A stretch of DNA of 64,000 nucleotides from Astragalus membranaceus. Lineage: Eukaryota > Streptophyta > Magnoliopsida > Fabales > Fabaceae. Every line of letters starts with the position of its first letter. Position 1 is the first letter of the stretch. The notes under the pieces were generated by a model. That model searched no databases, was not told the DNA's origin, and saw only the letters and a list, made by a program, of their open reading frames with translations. Both the position numbers and the translations under genes were made by a program. The stretch lies in contig CM076849.1 of NCBI GenBank assembly GCA_039519185.1, positions 57,609,087-57,673,086 of the forward strand. Reading direction: 5' to 3'. Below, piece after piece: positions 30,707-42,657 of the stretch.

Positions 30707-32387
30707 ATTTGGATTTTGACAAGGAATATGAATTGGCCGAAACATATTCCGAGGCAAAATTGAAATAAAGAATTTAGAAATCATACCAATTTTGTCTGCT
30801 TAGAGAAACCTGAGTTTTCCTTTATCTTTTTTCCTTTTTTTTGAATCAACACTTGGAGTGTCGATGAAGAAACCATAAACGAAGTGGTTAACAACATGCA
30901 CGCTAACTGCGAAAGGCAAGGAAAAGGCTAAATGAAGAAAGCGATAAAGAAAACGGTAAAAATGCTCGGGCTGCCTAAAACCTGTAATCCTTAAACGAAC
31001 ACTTGACGATTCCGAGTTTGCACGTGGCTTTGAGGAGCACGCATCTTGAGAATCTCTGGTCTTTCGAGCGACCGGGGTGATCGCTATCAGCTCCGGAACT
31101 GATACTGATCAATGCACGGCGTCCACTGTATCTTAGGCTGATACAACTATTCCGTCGAACCTCACACGGGGCTGCGGTCCATCGCGTTGCTCGTACACGA
31201 TGTGAGACCTGGGCAAAAGGGAGCGATGATCTCTCTGGGCTCCAATCCGCAATGCGCGCCTGAGCGCTCTCTTTTCTTTTCTCTTTTTTTTTTTCTTTTT
31301 GTTTCTCTCTTTTCTTCTTCTTTTTTGAACTCCCAACTTGGGGGGAGCATTTTCTGGGATCTGAAGGCGAACATTAACACTGCGGTGTTTATCCTCTCTC
31401 ACTTGTCTGCAGCTGAAAAATGAGCCCATACATGCAATGCAAATGCCATGATTGCCGTTTTCTTTTTCTTTTTCTTATGATGAATGTAATGCAAATGCCT
31501 GAATTTCTCTTTTCTTTACTTTATTATTATTATTTTCTATGTCTGATGAGTGCATGATTTCATGTTTGGTGAATGTAATGCATGACCTTATTTATTTATT
31601 GCTCTTTTGCTTTTTCAACCTTTCCTTTTCTCTTCTTTTTTTTATTTTTTATATATATTTTTCTTTTTGTGCTCTTTCGATCTTTTGGCTTTTCCGTTGC
31701 TGGTCCGACCCACTCGCGGGACTTGCGTTATGAGACACCGTGATTATTTATGATAATTATTCGGGAGCTGAGCTTCGTCCTCTTGTTTTAATGCAATCAG
31801 CGCTTCTTATTTGATTTTTGTGAGCTTACTTGACTGAAGGATCATCTCTTTTTGTTGTCATTTTCAAAAATTTCGCAATGACCTTAATGCCATGACTTAT
31901 GCACATTTCCATGATTTATTTATCATCTACCATAAAACGTAGTTTAAAATCAGAAATGAAAAGAAAGCAATGATAAGACAGCAAACTGATGGAGTGAAAA
32001 ATTTGGACTTTTATACATACAGAAGTCAGACGCGCAGAATGTCACGCTGACTGAAAAGGGTACATTGTAAATTTTCCTGAAACTAAGAAAAAGAAAAAGG
32101 AGAATGAACGCAGCAGATCTTATGAATATTCTTTGTCTCTGGAGCGTTCGATGCCAACCGCTCATACTTATAGCCTTGATCACCCTTTTATCCAAGCTTT
32201 TGGAAGTACTACTCGCCCCTTTTCTTTTTATGTCCAACTTTTCTGACCCTAATTTTTGCCTGGATCGCCCTTTTGGGTTTTCAATCCACCGGGTCGCTCA
32301 ATTTTGCCTAGGCCGCCCTTTCGGGTTTTCAACCTAGCGAGCTGATTCTTGCTTGGATCATCTTTCTCTTTTTTCTATATTTTTCTT
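30707..32387 (-). other. Element B 3' untranslated region with conserved structures
   Basis: 1.7 kb between integrase and polypurine tract, no coding frame. Palindrome TATCAG...CTGATA at 31085-31104 and hairpin GTATC 31128-31132/GATAC 31140-31144 match element A. The twin hairpins lie at 32261-32288 (inner stem CCC 32268/GGG 32275 on the + strand) and 32308-32337 (CTAGG/CCTAG, inner CCC 32316/GGG 32323). T-rich stretches at about 31260-31330 and 31580-31680 occupy the rest. Confidence 0.65.
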
Positions 32388-35300
32388 TTAGGCATAGTAC
32401 TTCTTGACTGCATCTGAGTTCACTGGGAGTGGGAGGTCTTCACCATCCATTTTTGTGAGGATTAATGCCCCTCCAGAGAATGCTTTCTTCACCGCATAAG
32501 GTCCTTCATAATTAGGGGTCCATTTTCCCCGGGAATCTTTTTGGATAGGCAGGATTTTCTTGAGCACTAGGTCTCCCTCCTGAAACTGTCGAGGACGAAC
32601 GTTCTTCTCAAAAGCCTTCCTCATTCTTTGCTGGTACAACTGCCCATGGCACAGAGCGACTACTCTTTTTTCTTCAATGAGATTCAACTGATCTAGACGA
32701 GCTTGAACCCATTCTGCTTCTTCTAATTTTGTTTCCATTAGCACCCGTAGGGAGGGTATCTCAACTTCAATAGGGAGGACTGCTTCTGACCCATACACCA
32801 AAGAGAAGGGGGTTGCCCCGGTTGAGGTACGCACTGAAGTACGATACCCGTGCAAAGCAAAAGGAAGCATCTCGTGCCAATCTTTGTAGGTTACTACCAT
32901 CTTTTGCACAATCCTCTTAATATTCTTATTGGCTGCTTCGACTGCCCCGTTCATCTTAGGACGGTATGGAGAAGAGTTATGATGTTTGATCTTAAACTCT
33001 GTGCACAATTCTTTCATCATTTTACTATTCAGATTGCTACCATTGTCCGTGATGATTTTATCCGGGAGACCATAGCGACACACCAGGTCCTTCTTTACAA
33101 ACTTGGCAACCACAGAACTGGTTATGCTGGAATATGAAGCAGCTTCAACCCATTTGGTGAAGTAATCAATTGCAACTAGGATGAAGCGGTGTCCGTTTGA
33201 CGCCTTGGGCTCTATGGGACCAATGACATCCATGCCCCACATTGAAAATGGCCAGGGTGCAGTCATGGCATTTAACGAAGCTGGTGGCACGTGTATGTGA
33301 TTGGCACAAATCTGGCATTTGTGGCACTTTCTTATAAAACTGTAGCAGTCTGCCTCCATCTGCAGCCAATAGTAGCCAGCCCTTAATATCTTCCTTGCCA
33401 TAGTATGCCCGTTGGAATGGGTTCCGAACGAGCCCTCGTGCACCTCTCTCATGATCCTTTCTGCTTCCTTCTTTGCCACACACCTAAGGAGTACCTTATC
33501 ATGATTCCTCTTGTAAAGCACCTCGCCGCTCAGGAAGAAATTCATTGACAGTCTTCTAAGCGTTCTTTTATCATTTTCCGATGCCCCTGGAGGATACTCT
33601 CTGTTCAGGATATACTGCTTGATGTCATGATACCAAGGTTTATCATCTCCGCTATCTTCAATTGCTGCGCAGGAGTAGGAGTGTGCCGGCAAACCTTGAT
33701 GCTGGATTCTGATCTGGGTCAAGTTCTTATCACAATTGATATTAAACATTGAAGCTAAAGTGGCCAGTGCATCAGCCAACTGATTCTCTCTGCGAGGAAG
33801 ATGTTGAAACGTGATTTCTTCGAAGGACTCAACCAATTCTCGGATGTAGTCTCTGTACAGTATCAACTCGGGATCTCTGGCTTCCCAATCTCCGTTCACC
33901 TGATGGATAACTAAGGTTGAGTCTCCGTACACATCTAATCTTTTAACTTTCCAGTCCAGAGCTGCCTGAATACCCAGAATACATGCCTCGTACTCCGCAA
34001 TATTATTTGTGATATAGAAGCTCAATCTAGTAGTGAATGGTATGAAGCGATTGTCCGGGGACACCAGCACTGCCCCATCCCCGTGCCCATAGCTGTTGGA
34101 AGCACCGTCGAACACTACTCTCCACATTTCATTCTCTGGGGACCTTCCTTCTTCAACTAAAGCCATAATGTCCTCATCTGGGAAATCACACTGCATCGAC
34201 TGGTAATCTTCAATAGGCTGATGTGCCAAGTACTCAGCTAGCGCACTACCTTTGATGGCCTTTTGAGTGACATAAAGAAGATCATATTCTGACAACTGCA
34301 TCTGCCACCTGGCAATTCTTCCTGTAAGTGCGGGCTTCTCGAAGATATACTTGATAGGATCCAACTTTGACACCAACCAAGTGGTGTGACTTAACATGTA
34401 TTGCCTCAAGCGGTGAGCAGCCCAAGCCAAGGCGCAACAAGTCTTTTCTAGTAACGAATACCTCGTCTCACAGTCGGTGAACTTCTTGCTCAAATAGTAA
34501 ATTGCATGCTCTTTCTTGCCAGTTTCGTCATGTTGTCCTAACACACAACCCATTGAATTTTCTAGCACGGTCAAATACAGAATCAACGGTCTGCCAGGTA
34601 CCGGAGGCATTAAAATAGGCGGATTCTGCAGGTATTTCTTAATCTTCTCGAAAGCTTCTTGGCAATCATCATTCCACCTAGTCTCTCGATTCTTGCACAG
34701 CAATTTGAAAATCGGCTCACATGTGGTAGTTAACTGGAAGATAAACCTGGAAATGTAGTTCAGTCTTCCGAGAAAACCCCGAATTTCTTTTTCGGTCTTA
34801 GGAGTAGGCATCTCGAGAATTGCACGCACTTTATCTGGGTCAACCTCTATCCCCTTTTGACTGACAATGAACCCCAATAGTTTTCCTGATCTCACCCCAA
34901 AGGTGCATTTAGCCGGATTTAACCTGAGCTTGAACTTTCTCAACCGTTCAAAGAGCTTCCGCAAATTAACAACGTGCTCTTCATCTGTTCTGGACTTTGC
35001 GATCATATCGTCCACGTACACCTCAATCTCTTTGTTCATCATATCGTGGAACAACGTGACCATAGCTCTTTGGTAAGTAGCGCCGGCATTCTTCAACCCA
35101 AACGGCATGACCTGATAGCAGAACGTGCCCTAGAGAGTTGTGAAAGTAGTCTTCTCCATATCCTCAGGAGCCATTTTAATCTGATTATACCCCGAATACC
35201 CATCCATGAAGGAGAAAAGGGAGTGCTGTGCTGTGCTGTCTACTAGGACATCAATATGAGGCAAGGGAAAATCGTCTTTGGGACTGGCACGATTCAGATC

Positions 35301-35844
35301 TCTGTAATCAACACACATTCTAACTTTTCCATCTTTTTTGGGCACTGGCACAATGTTAGCTACCCACTGTGGATACTTGGCTACGGCTAGGAAACCGGCG
35401 TCAAACTGTTTCTTCACTTCGTCTCTGATCTTTAAAGACATCTCAGGCTTCATCCTCCTTAACTTCTGTTTAACTGGAGGGCACTCAGGCTTAACTGGCA
35501 GCTTGTGCACCACTATATCAGTATGTAACCCGGGCATATCTTCATACGACCATGCAAAGACATCAATGTAGTCACGCAGGAGTTGAACCAACTTCTCATG
35601 CTCACTCTTTTTCATTGAAGTGCCAACCTTGACTTCTTTCTTTTCGCCCTCTGTGCCTAAATTGATGATCTCAATAGTTTCCCCATGTGGCTGAATAACC
35701 TTTTCTTCTTGCTCAACCATTCTCATCAATTCCGGTGGAGTTTCCCAGTCATCCTCAGCATCCTCCTCAGCTTGATTAACGGGGTAATCAAAATTAACAT
35801 ATGAACCGCTGGCATCATTATTTTTAGAGGTATTCATTTTAGAT
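32388..35844 (-). pseudogene. pol: Element B Pol: RT, RNase H, archaeal-type RNase H, integrase (one nonsense codon)
   Basis: The exon begins at the intron acceptor (35844) with SKMNTSKNND, acidic linker, then RT (VPKKDGKVRMCVDYRDLN). TAG replaces the Trp codon of the LWGTFCY motif at about 35130. The next 906 codons are open: PFGLKNAGATYQRAM, YVDDMIAKS, connection RNase H, second RNase H (VFDGASNSYGHG, NIAEYEACILGI), integrase (HSNGHTMARKIL, GMDVIGP, ITDNGSN, VEAANKN). The last 115 residues are almost identical to element D, whereas upstream parts differ much more. TGG to TAG is a plausible methyl-cytosine change on the opposite strand. Confidence 0.9.
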
Positions 35845-36046
35845 CTGCATTTGCGGGAAGAGAAAAGCAATGAACAAGCAAAAATAGAGACACAAAATGA
35901 AGACACAAAAAAGCTATTTTATTCATTTGAGAATTCAAAACTACATTTATTGATAGATGATATCTAAAAGAAAACATGCATGCCCCTATGAAAATGTCCT
36001 AAGGCCTTGGGCAGAGCCAAAGGATTTGCATTACAAAGATCATTAC
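35845..36046 (-). other. Intron between protease and RT of element B (202 nt)
   Basis: Reading the minus strand, the donor is AAA|GTAATG at 36046 and the acceptor AAATGCAG|ATCTAAA at 35845, with the same reading-frame phase as element A. Protease ends at TAA 36043-36045 overlapping the donor. Positions 35997-36022 hold the 26-nt block identical to A and D. Confidence 0.85.
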
Positions 36047-37788
36047 TTTGAACTGAAAACAACAGGGAAATCAACGATCTTCCAGTTGCCGATTTCTTCT
36101 CCTGCAACACTGCGACGAACCAGGCCTCGATCCTCGCCTTCTTCAACTAAATCTTCCTCGATGACAGCTATCTGATTAGGGTCCGGCATGCCAGCACTCC
36201 TGAAATTCTGCTTGAGGTCATCTATGTGGACCATCATCAATCGGGGTTCTCTCCCCTGAAGCCTAGCCAATCTCTTCTCACGCTTTTCCTCAGCCATTCT
36301 TCTCTTATCAGCTGGAGTGGGCCAATAACCTAACCCACGTCTGTCCTTGTATTCTCGCAGATGCACGCGTGACAGAATTCCTTGCTCAGATCTTACTAGC
36401 CCCCTCCCAATCTGATAGCCACTCTTCAGCATAACTTTTGCTACCATAATATCAGCCTTGGACAACTTGGGTACCGGTACTGGGGATTCTTCACTTACGA
36501 ACACAGCGTTCGCAAGTTCTAGGGATTGAAAAGCGGACTCGAGGGATTCCTCTACAGCATCAATATAATGAGAGGGGACAGGTTTGCTGATTGTGAACTC
36601 TTCCTCCCCACAAACAACTACAAGCTTATCGTCGACTATAAACTTGAGTTTTTGGTGAAGTGTTGAAGGGACAGCGCCTGCTGCATGGATCCAAGGTCTC
36701 CCCAAGAGGCAGCTGTATGAGGATTCAATATCCATAATTTGAAAAGTCACACAGAACACCTCAGGCCCTATTTGCATTGGGAACTCCATTTCCCCTATGA
36801 CTTCTTTCTTAGACCCATCAAAGGCTCTGACCAGGGTTGAGCTGGGTTTCATGTAGGAACAATCCACCTCTAACTTGTTCATCGTTGATCTGGGCATAAC
36901 ATTCAATGAGGATCCATTGTCAATGAGAACCCTGGAGAGTGTATATTCACCGCACTTCACTGAGATATGCAACGCCTTATTGTGCCCCTTCCCCTCTGGG
37001 GTGAGCTCATCATCAGTGAAAGTAATGTAATTAGATGCAACGATGTTCCCAACTATACCATCCAATTGATTGACAGTTATATCTTGGGCGACATGGGCCT
37101 CGTTCAGCACTTTAACCAAGGCGTCACGGTGGGCTTCTGAGTTTAGTAGTAGGGACATGATGGAAATTTTGGCTGGGGTGTGGTGTAGATTGTCCACCAC
37201 TTTGTAGTCGCTCTGTCGCATTATCTTCAAGAATTCAGCAACCTCTGGGTCTGACACCTTCCTATTTATCACAGGCTCCGGCCCTACATTCTTTCCTTTT
37301 CGGATTCTCTCTTCTGTTGCCTTAGAAGGATCCTCTTCCTGAGCTTGGGGAACATACACACGCCCACTTCTAGTTACCCCACTACTTCCTGCAATATTGG
37401 TGACGTCAAGAGCAGCTTGAGATCTCGGAGCTGGAATTGGCACACTGTAGCTCCATGGGACATCAGTGTTCTTCTGGCTAGGAGCTGGAACTGGGATCAC
37501 AATAGTCTTTGGTCTTGCCACAGCCGAATTCCGACTGTATGGCACCTCGATAGGCCTCTGCACATCTCTGCCCCCTTCTGATTGGAGGGTCAGAATATCC
37601 TCCTCTCTCCCCTGTATACCCACCTGGATGATGTGGCGGTCCATCAGATCCTGTAACACCACCTTGAATGCTTCACATGCTCCTACACAGCTGACATTAG
37701 CATAAGCTCCTTTCTGAACACAACCCATCCTAATAATCCCGCATTTGCACAATTCTGCATGAATGATTTCTAGGCGGTCTGAATATCT
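36047..37788 (-). CDS. pro: Element B protease region with G-patch domain
   Basis: Open frame of about 580 codons. Catalytic Asp codon in RVLIDNGSSLNVMP is at 36919-36921. Upstream block FLKIMRQSDYKV and downstream DIESSYSCLLGRPWIHAAGA are as in A. The G-patch segment GYQIGRGLVRSEQG ... RRGLGYWP has Val where A and D have Gly in GLG, so the domain may be weakened. A basic KRRMAEEKREKR stretch follows. The frame overlaps the end of Gag by 19 bases but in a different frame because of a one-base loss relative to A. Confidence 0.85.
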
Positions 37789-39512
37789 TCAACTGATCTG
37801 ATTAGGGACTGCTCTTTCATATCCATGATTGCATTAGTGGCATGCTTCCTATGACCAGGCAGCGGGTTAGTCGTGATATTTGGATCCTCCTGCTTGAAAG
37901 TTATGCCTTTTTTGTCTATCAAGTCCTGCACCACTATCTTGAAGGCTTTGCAATCCTCCACAACGTGCCCAACTGCCCCTTTGTGGAAGGCACAGGTACT
38001 ATTGGGGTTGTATCCTCTGAAGTAAGGTGGTTGAACAGGTTTCATGGGTCTTGTATTGATGAGCTTATTGGTGGTGAGGTAGTTGAATAGGTCTGTGTAT
38101 GACATGGGAATTGGGTCAAAGGTTGTTCTGTTTGGATAGGTCCTTTGGTGGTTGCTTTGGTTGTTGTTTTGGAATGGATGGGCTGTTTGTGTGGGAGCGG
38201 GGACTGGGATGTTGGGTGGCTGGTATGGTGGGCTGATAGTGATGGCATTGGTTTCCCCCTCTTTCTTTCTGGGAAAGCCGGAGAATGGCTTCTTTTGGGA
38301 ACTTGTGCTACTTGTGGACCCCTGTGCAATCTTTCCACTTCTCAAACTGTTCTCCAATCTCTCTCCCACAATCACCACATCTGAAAAATTGGATGATGCA
38401 CTGCTGATCAGACGATCATAATACAGTGGTGGTAAGGTTTCCATGAACATAGAAACCAATTCTTTGTCTAAAAGAGGAGGTGTGACTTGTGCGGCCAAAG
38501 CCCTCCATCGCTGAGCGTACTCCTTGAATGATTCATTTTCCTTCTTGCTCATATTCTGCAGCTGTGTTCGGTCTGGCGCCATGTCCGTATTGTATTGATA
38601 CTGCTTGAGGAATGCATCTGCTAAATCCTTCCAGCAGCGGACTTGGGACGGCTCTAACTTCATATACCAATTAAGGGATGCCCCGGCAAGACTATCTTGG
38701 AAGCAATGGATTAGCAATTTGTCATCACGGGAGTAGGTAGACATCTTCCTACAATACATCGTTAAGTGACTCTTTGGGCAGGTCGCACCTCTGTACTTGT
38801 CAAAATCGGGGACTTTGAATTTTGGCGGCAACACCACATCAGGAATAAGGCATAGGTCTCTGGCCTCCCTTGCCCTAGAGCCAAAGCCTTCAATCATTCT
38901 TAGTCTTTCCTTTAACATCTGGAACTTCTCTCTGGTCTGTTGGTGCTCAGCGGAATAGACTTGAGGGGAATGACTTACACCATAAGGAGGTGCAGGTATT
39001 GAGTGCTGAACCTGAGGGTAAACGGAGTTTCCGGATATGAAGCCTTGGGTCTGTGGAAAGGCGGCCGGCCGTGGACTGAGGTTCTGAGGAGGAGGCTGAG
39101 GTATAACAATTGGATGCGGGATCTGAACCTGGGGTTCACCAGTCATTCCTTCTGACCCGACAGACGTTGGCTGTACATTCTCATCTATTGCCACGATATC
39201 AGCTCCTGGGTTAGCCCCTTGATTTGGAGGACTATAACCCAAAGGAAGGCCGTAAGGAGGCCATTGAGCAGCTTGAAAGTCATTTCCATTTTTCAAGGAC
39301 AGAAGGAGTCTCATCATCTCGCTCATCTGTGCCTTCATGACATTCATCTCATTTCTCAACTCAGGATCACCTTGACTGGAGCTACCAGGAGCTGAATGGT
39401 TCTGATTCTGTACCTCGGGGCCTTGGCCTGCTCCATTTCCATCCTCTGAGCCTGAAGCTGGAGGATTCTGATTCTCTGGCTGAGGTTGATTGGGGTCACT
39501 TAAGATCGCCAT
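37770..39512 (-). CDS. gag: Element B Gag
   Basis: 580 codons from the ATG at 39512 (MAILSDPNQ). Similarity to A extends upstream through YWTRSQARR to about 39570, just after a TAA, so initiation may be non-AUG or upstream exon sequence may be involved. Pro/Gln-rich N-terminal half; Retrotrans_gag domain at about residues 230-360 (LNWYMKLEP, WKDLADAFLKQY, SFKEYAQRWRALAA). Zinc knuckle variant CAFHKGAVGHVVEDC (C-x2-H-x5-H-x4-C) near residue 520. Frame ends TAG 37770-37772, earlier than expected because of the frame change. Forms the particle core. Confidence 0.85.
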   Translation of the reverse strand: MAILSDPNQPQPENQNPPASGSEDGNGAGQGPEVQNQNHSAPGSSSQGDPELRNEMNVMKAQMSEMMRLLLSLKNGNDFQAAQWPPYGLPLGYSPPNQGANPGADIVAIDENVQPTSVGSEGMTGEPQVQIPHPIVIPQPPPQNLSPRPAAFPQTQGFISGNSVYPQVQHSIPAPPYGVSHSPQVYSAEHQQTREKFQMLKERLRMIEGFGSRAREARDLCLIPDVVLPPKFKVPDFDKYRGATCPKSHLTMYCRKMSTYSRDDKLLIHCFQDSLAGASLNWYMKLEPSQVRCWKDLADAFLKQYQYNTDMAPDRTQLQNMSKKENESFKEYAQRWRALAAQVTPPLLDKELVSMFMETLPPLYYDRLISSASSNFSDVVIVGERLENSLRSGKIAQGSTSSTSSQKKPFSGFPRKKEGETNAITISPPYQPPNIPVPAPTQTAHPFQNNNQSNHQRTYPNRTTFDPIPMSYTDLFNYLTTNKLINTRPMKPVQPPYFRGYNPNSTCAFHKGAVGHVVEDCKAFKIVVQDLIDKKGITFKQEDPNITTNPLPGHRKHATNAIMDMKEQSLIRSVEDIQTA

Positions 39513-39942
39513 TCTTCTGGCCTGTGAACGTGTCCAATACGGATGTGGTCGCACCAGCTTGCCTTATCTTCTGTTTCAGTTGAAAACATTTTTATAAGCA
39601 AAGGAGCAAATTAATGAATGCAATGTAATGCACATGATTTTTGTTGTTTTTTTTATTATTATATTTTTTTTTATGTTATTTGTTATTTATTGCCGGGAAT
39701 CACAGTGCAACTTGCTCTTGTCGTAGGTGTATGTTCGAATATTTTCGAGAACATAACGCGGCTGGGATCAACAAGTGAGATAAACGTACTTCATTCAAGC
39801 ATCATATCTTTAATCATTCCAAGAACAAGATACAATATCCTTAGATGTGCAATACAACGCTTTGAAAGAAAAACACAACATCCTTTAGGAAAAGAAAAAT
39901 TACAACTTCCTAGTGAACATTCTAAAAAAGGAAAATTTAAAT

Positions 39943-41781
39943 CTAAAAACCTATTGCCTTCATCTTCTCTTGGTTCTTCTCCATTTTGCTAGCTGCAGCA
40001 GCTTCTCTTGCCCTTTCCATGAGTTCCTCAGTCAGAGATCTGCAGTACTCCATGAATTCATATACTCGCACCGGAGTGTTGTAAGGCAGCATCTCAGCTT
40101 CTGCCTTTCTCAATCTCTTGGGAACATCCCTCACCGCCTGGTTTGCCAACCATGCCAATTTGGAGAACTTGTTCTTCCACTGCTGAATTTCTGCCCTCAT
40201 CTCAACTATGATCTCTTGCTTTTCAATCCTACCCATTAGCTCGAGAAGACGGTATTCCCAGTACTGACTCTCCTCTCTTACCTGTCGGTAAGCATCACTG
40301 ATGTGACTCAGATTCCTCCTTAGCTCATCTGAATTCTCTTGCTCCATCCTTAAAGCCTGCTGATACTCTCTAAGGATGTTCACAATTGCATCTCTATCTT
40401 GTTTGATGCACTCTATTTGACTTTCAAGCTCACACGTCACAGACTGAGACTTTTTCTTGAATTCCTCTAGTGATTCCTTTGTAGCTCTCTCACTTTCCGC
40501 AGACTTCTTGAACAACTTCCTCCATTCGTTTGCTCTAACCATAGCCTCACCCACCTTGGCATTCAATCTTTTCAACTCATCTTTGGCACCTTTCAGATAT
40601 TCCTTCATTTTTTGATTACTTTCCTCTTCTTTCTTAAGCTTCTTGCTGCTTTCTTTAAGGGCTTCGGCCTTGCGTTCGCTTTCGTTCTCTAACTTTCTCT
40701 TCTCCGAAATTACTTTTTCCAACTCATCTTGTAAGGCTTTCCTTTCTTCTTCTACCTTGAACAAAGCAGAATTGACCTCACTTAGTTCTTTGAGACTTGG
40801 AACGTGAAGCTCTGGGACTTCTTTCCCAACTGACGATGAATTCTGACGAGGCGGGCCAACACTTTGAATTCTTTGGTGAAGCCATTGGTAGAAAGTAACA
40901 TCACCCATTTTCTTTTTTATCTCCGCTTTATCCTTGTAAACTACACCTTCCCAAGCCTTTGAAATTTTCTGAAGCAAGCCTTGGTTCTTTGGATCTTCTT
41001 TATCGAGAAAGATTGGGGCCAACATGTCTTCAGTGGGTGCATTCTTCATAGGATACCCAAGCTGTCTGATGGTGAGAGAAGGATTGTAATTGATGCAGCC
41101 TTGGGTTCCCATTAAGGGTACATTCTGGAAATTGCCGCACCGGAACAGTATCGAAGGCCTATCTTTCCAACACGGATGATTGAACCAACAGACTTTGAGA
41201 GCACTGAGATTCTCTAAAGTGTGCACCCATTCTCATGCACTTCTGGCTTCTGCATCACAACACAGGGCATATTCTACTAAGTCCGCGGCTTTCGTCTTAT
41301 GAGTGACAACATGGTTGAGGAAACAGGTGTAGAGAACATGGAAAGAGCAAGCAACCTTCTTCTTTCCTAACACACGGCGATGAGTGAAGGAATAGTAGGT
41401 ATCTGCAAGGATTGCTGGCACCAGGTTAATCGGATTTTCTTTACTTATGAATGCTAGAAAAATCCCAATAGCGGTCTCAACAATAAACTTTTCGACCTGA
41501 GGGAAAAGGATGATCCCGAAAATAGTTAGGGCTAACAGCTGCTTGAAAGGACCCCACTTCTTATTCTGGGCATAAAACTTCAATAAACCTTCGAAATAGC
41601 ATAGCGGAAAACCCCTGATACGGTTCTTCCTTTCTTTATGAAGCTCTAATTCCTTCACACTGACTTGCAACAACAAAGAGAGTCTCTGGTCTGAATACCG
41701 ATGTTTCTGATATTGGTAAGGTGCTAACTCTTGGTGATAACTGAAAGTCCTTGAAGAGGAAGCATCGAATGTCAGATGCAT
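39943..41781 (-). pseudogene. Element B ORF1 protein, N-terminally truncated and with in-frame TGA
   Basis: Compared with A, about 80 N-terminal residues are replaced by unrelated sequence before ELAPYQYQKHRYSD. DUF7745-like motifs remain (LTIFGIILFPQVEKF, LVPAILADTYYSF, CGNFQNVPLMGTQGCINYNP). TGA at 41233-41235 lies at a different site from the one in A. Residues from about 360 form a long coiled coil (KVISEKRKLENESERKAEAL) with a Lys-rich end. The gap to Gag (39555-39942) carries the right inverted-repeat arm at 39694-39735. Confidence 0.8.
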
Positions 41782-42636
41782 GACAAACGATTTTCAAAAT
41801 TGGGTTTTATTTAATGCAGATGATTCAAATGACATAATGATGCAATGATGCTTCTTTTTGTGCTTTTGCAGAAAGAGGATATTTACAGGTGGTGATTTGA
41901 AAACTTTCACACTATATGCCACCTCATATAGGTGTTTATTGAAAAGGAAAAGCACATCTTTTTTTTGATTTTCGAAAATTTTGAAGGAAAAATTGATTGA
42001 ACTGAATGCAACAATGCAGCACACAATTTGGAAAGCCCTTGTGACCTAAAAGGGGGTAGAACCTTTGATCTAAGGTATGTTATGGATAATCATCTCATGT
42101 AGCTCTATTCACACCCTCACAAAGGTTATCAGAGCCACGGTCCCTCCCATGAAAATCCCCGTAAATGCAGCAAACTGCTAGATACGAAGCATCAGGAAAG
42201 AGCACAACTCTGATTGAAACTTTCGCGAGTAGCCAAACGGACAAAGGTCCTGATGGGCTCCCACTACTCGAATCCGCTCATCCTAAGGTATCCTAACAGA
42301 CCTGGGTTATGGTCTCTTTCTCTAATCATATAATCTCAAGGTACAAGTGTGTGTGTGAATAGAGAACAGTCCAGACAATAGAAAGCAATAACATGTCGTC
42401 TACCCTAGGGTTCAATACCAATCAAATACAACTAATCTAGGGTGCCGACAACAATAGAAGTAACTATCTATTATATTAAACAAGAGCAAACATAGAAGAA
42501 GAATGCATATGGATGCAACATGCTTATGAAAAAGAGGAGGAATAGAGGCAAAGCAAGATGTTCAAATCAATCCCACAAACCAACACACTTAATTAATTAG
42601 GCTTGACCCACTTTTGAAAAAATGTTTTTCTTTTTA
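41782..42636 (-). other. Element B untranslated leader
   Basis: No convincing coding frame. The leader lacks the left inverted-repeat arm and the ORF1 start seen in A, consistent with a deletion. Parts resemble A's leader in reverse (CCCTAGGGTTCAATACCAATC near 42412). Confidence 0.6.
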
Positions 42637-42657
42637 GTCCCCAATGAAGTCGCCAGC
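42637..42657 (-). other. Primer-binding site of element B
   Basis: GTCCCCAATGAAGTCGCCA (42637-42655) is the reverse complement of TGGCGACTTCATTGGGGAC, two bases from the LTR start at 42658; one base differs from element A. Confidence 0.8.
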
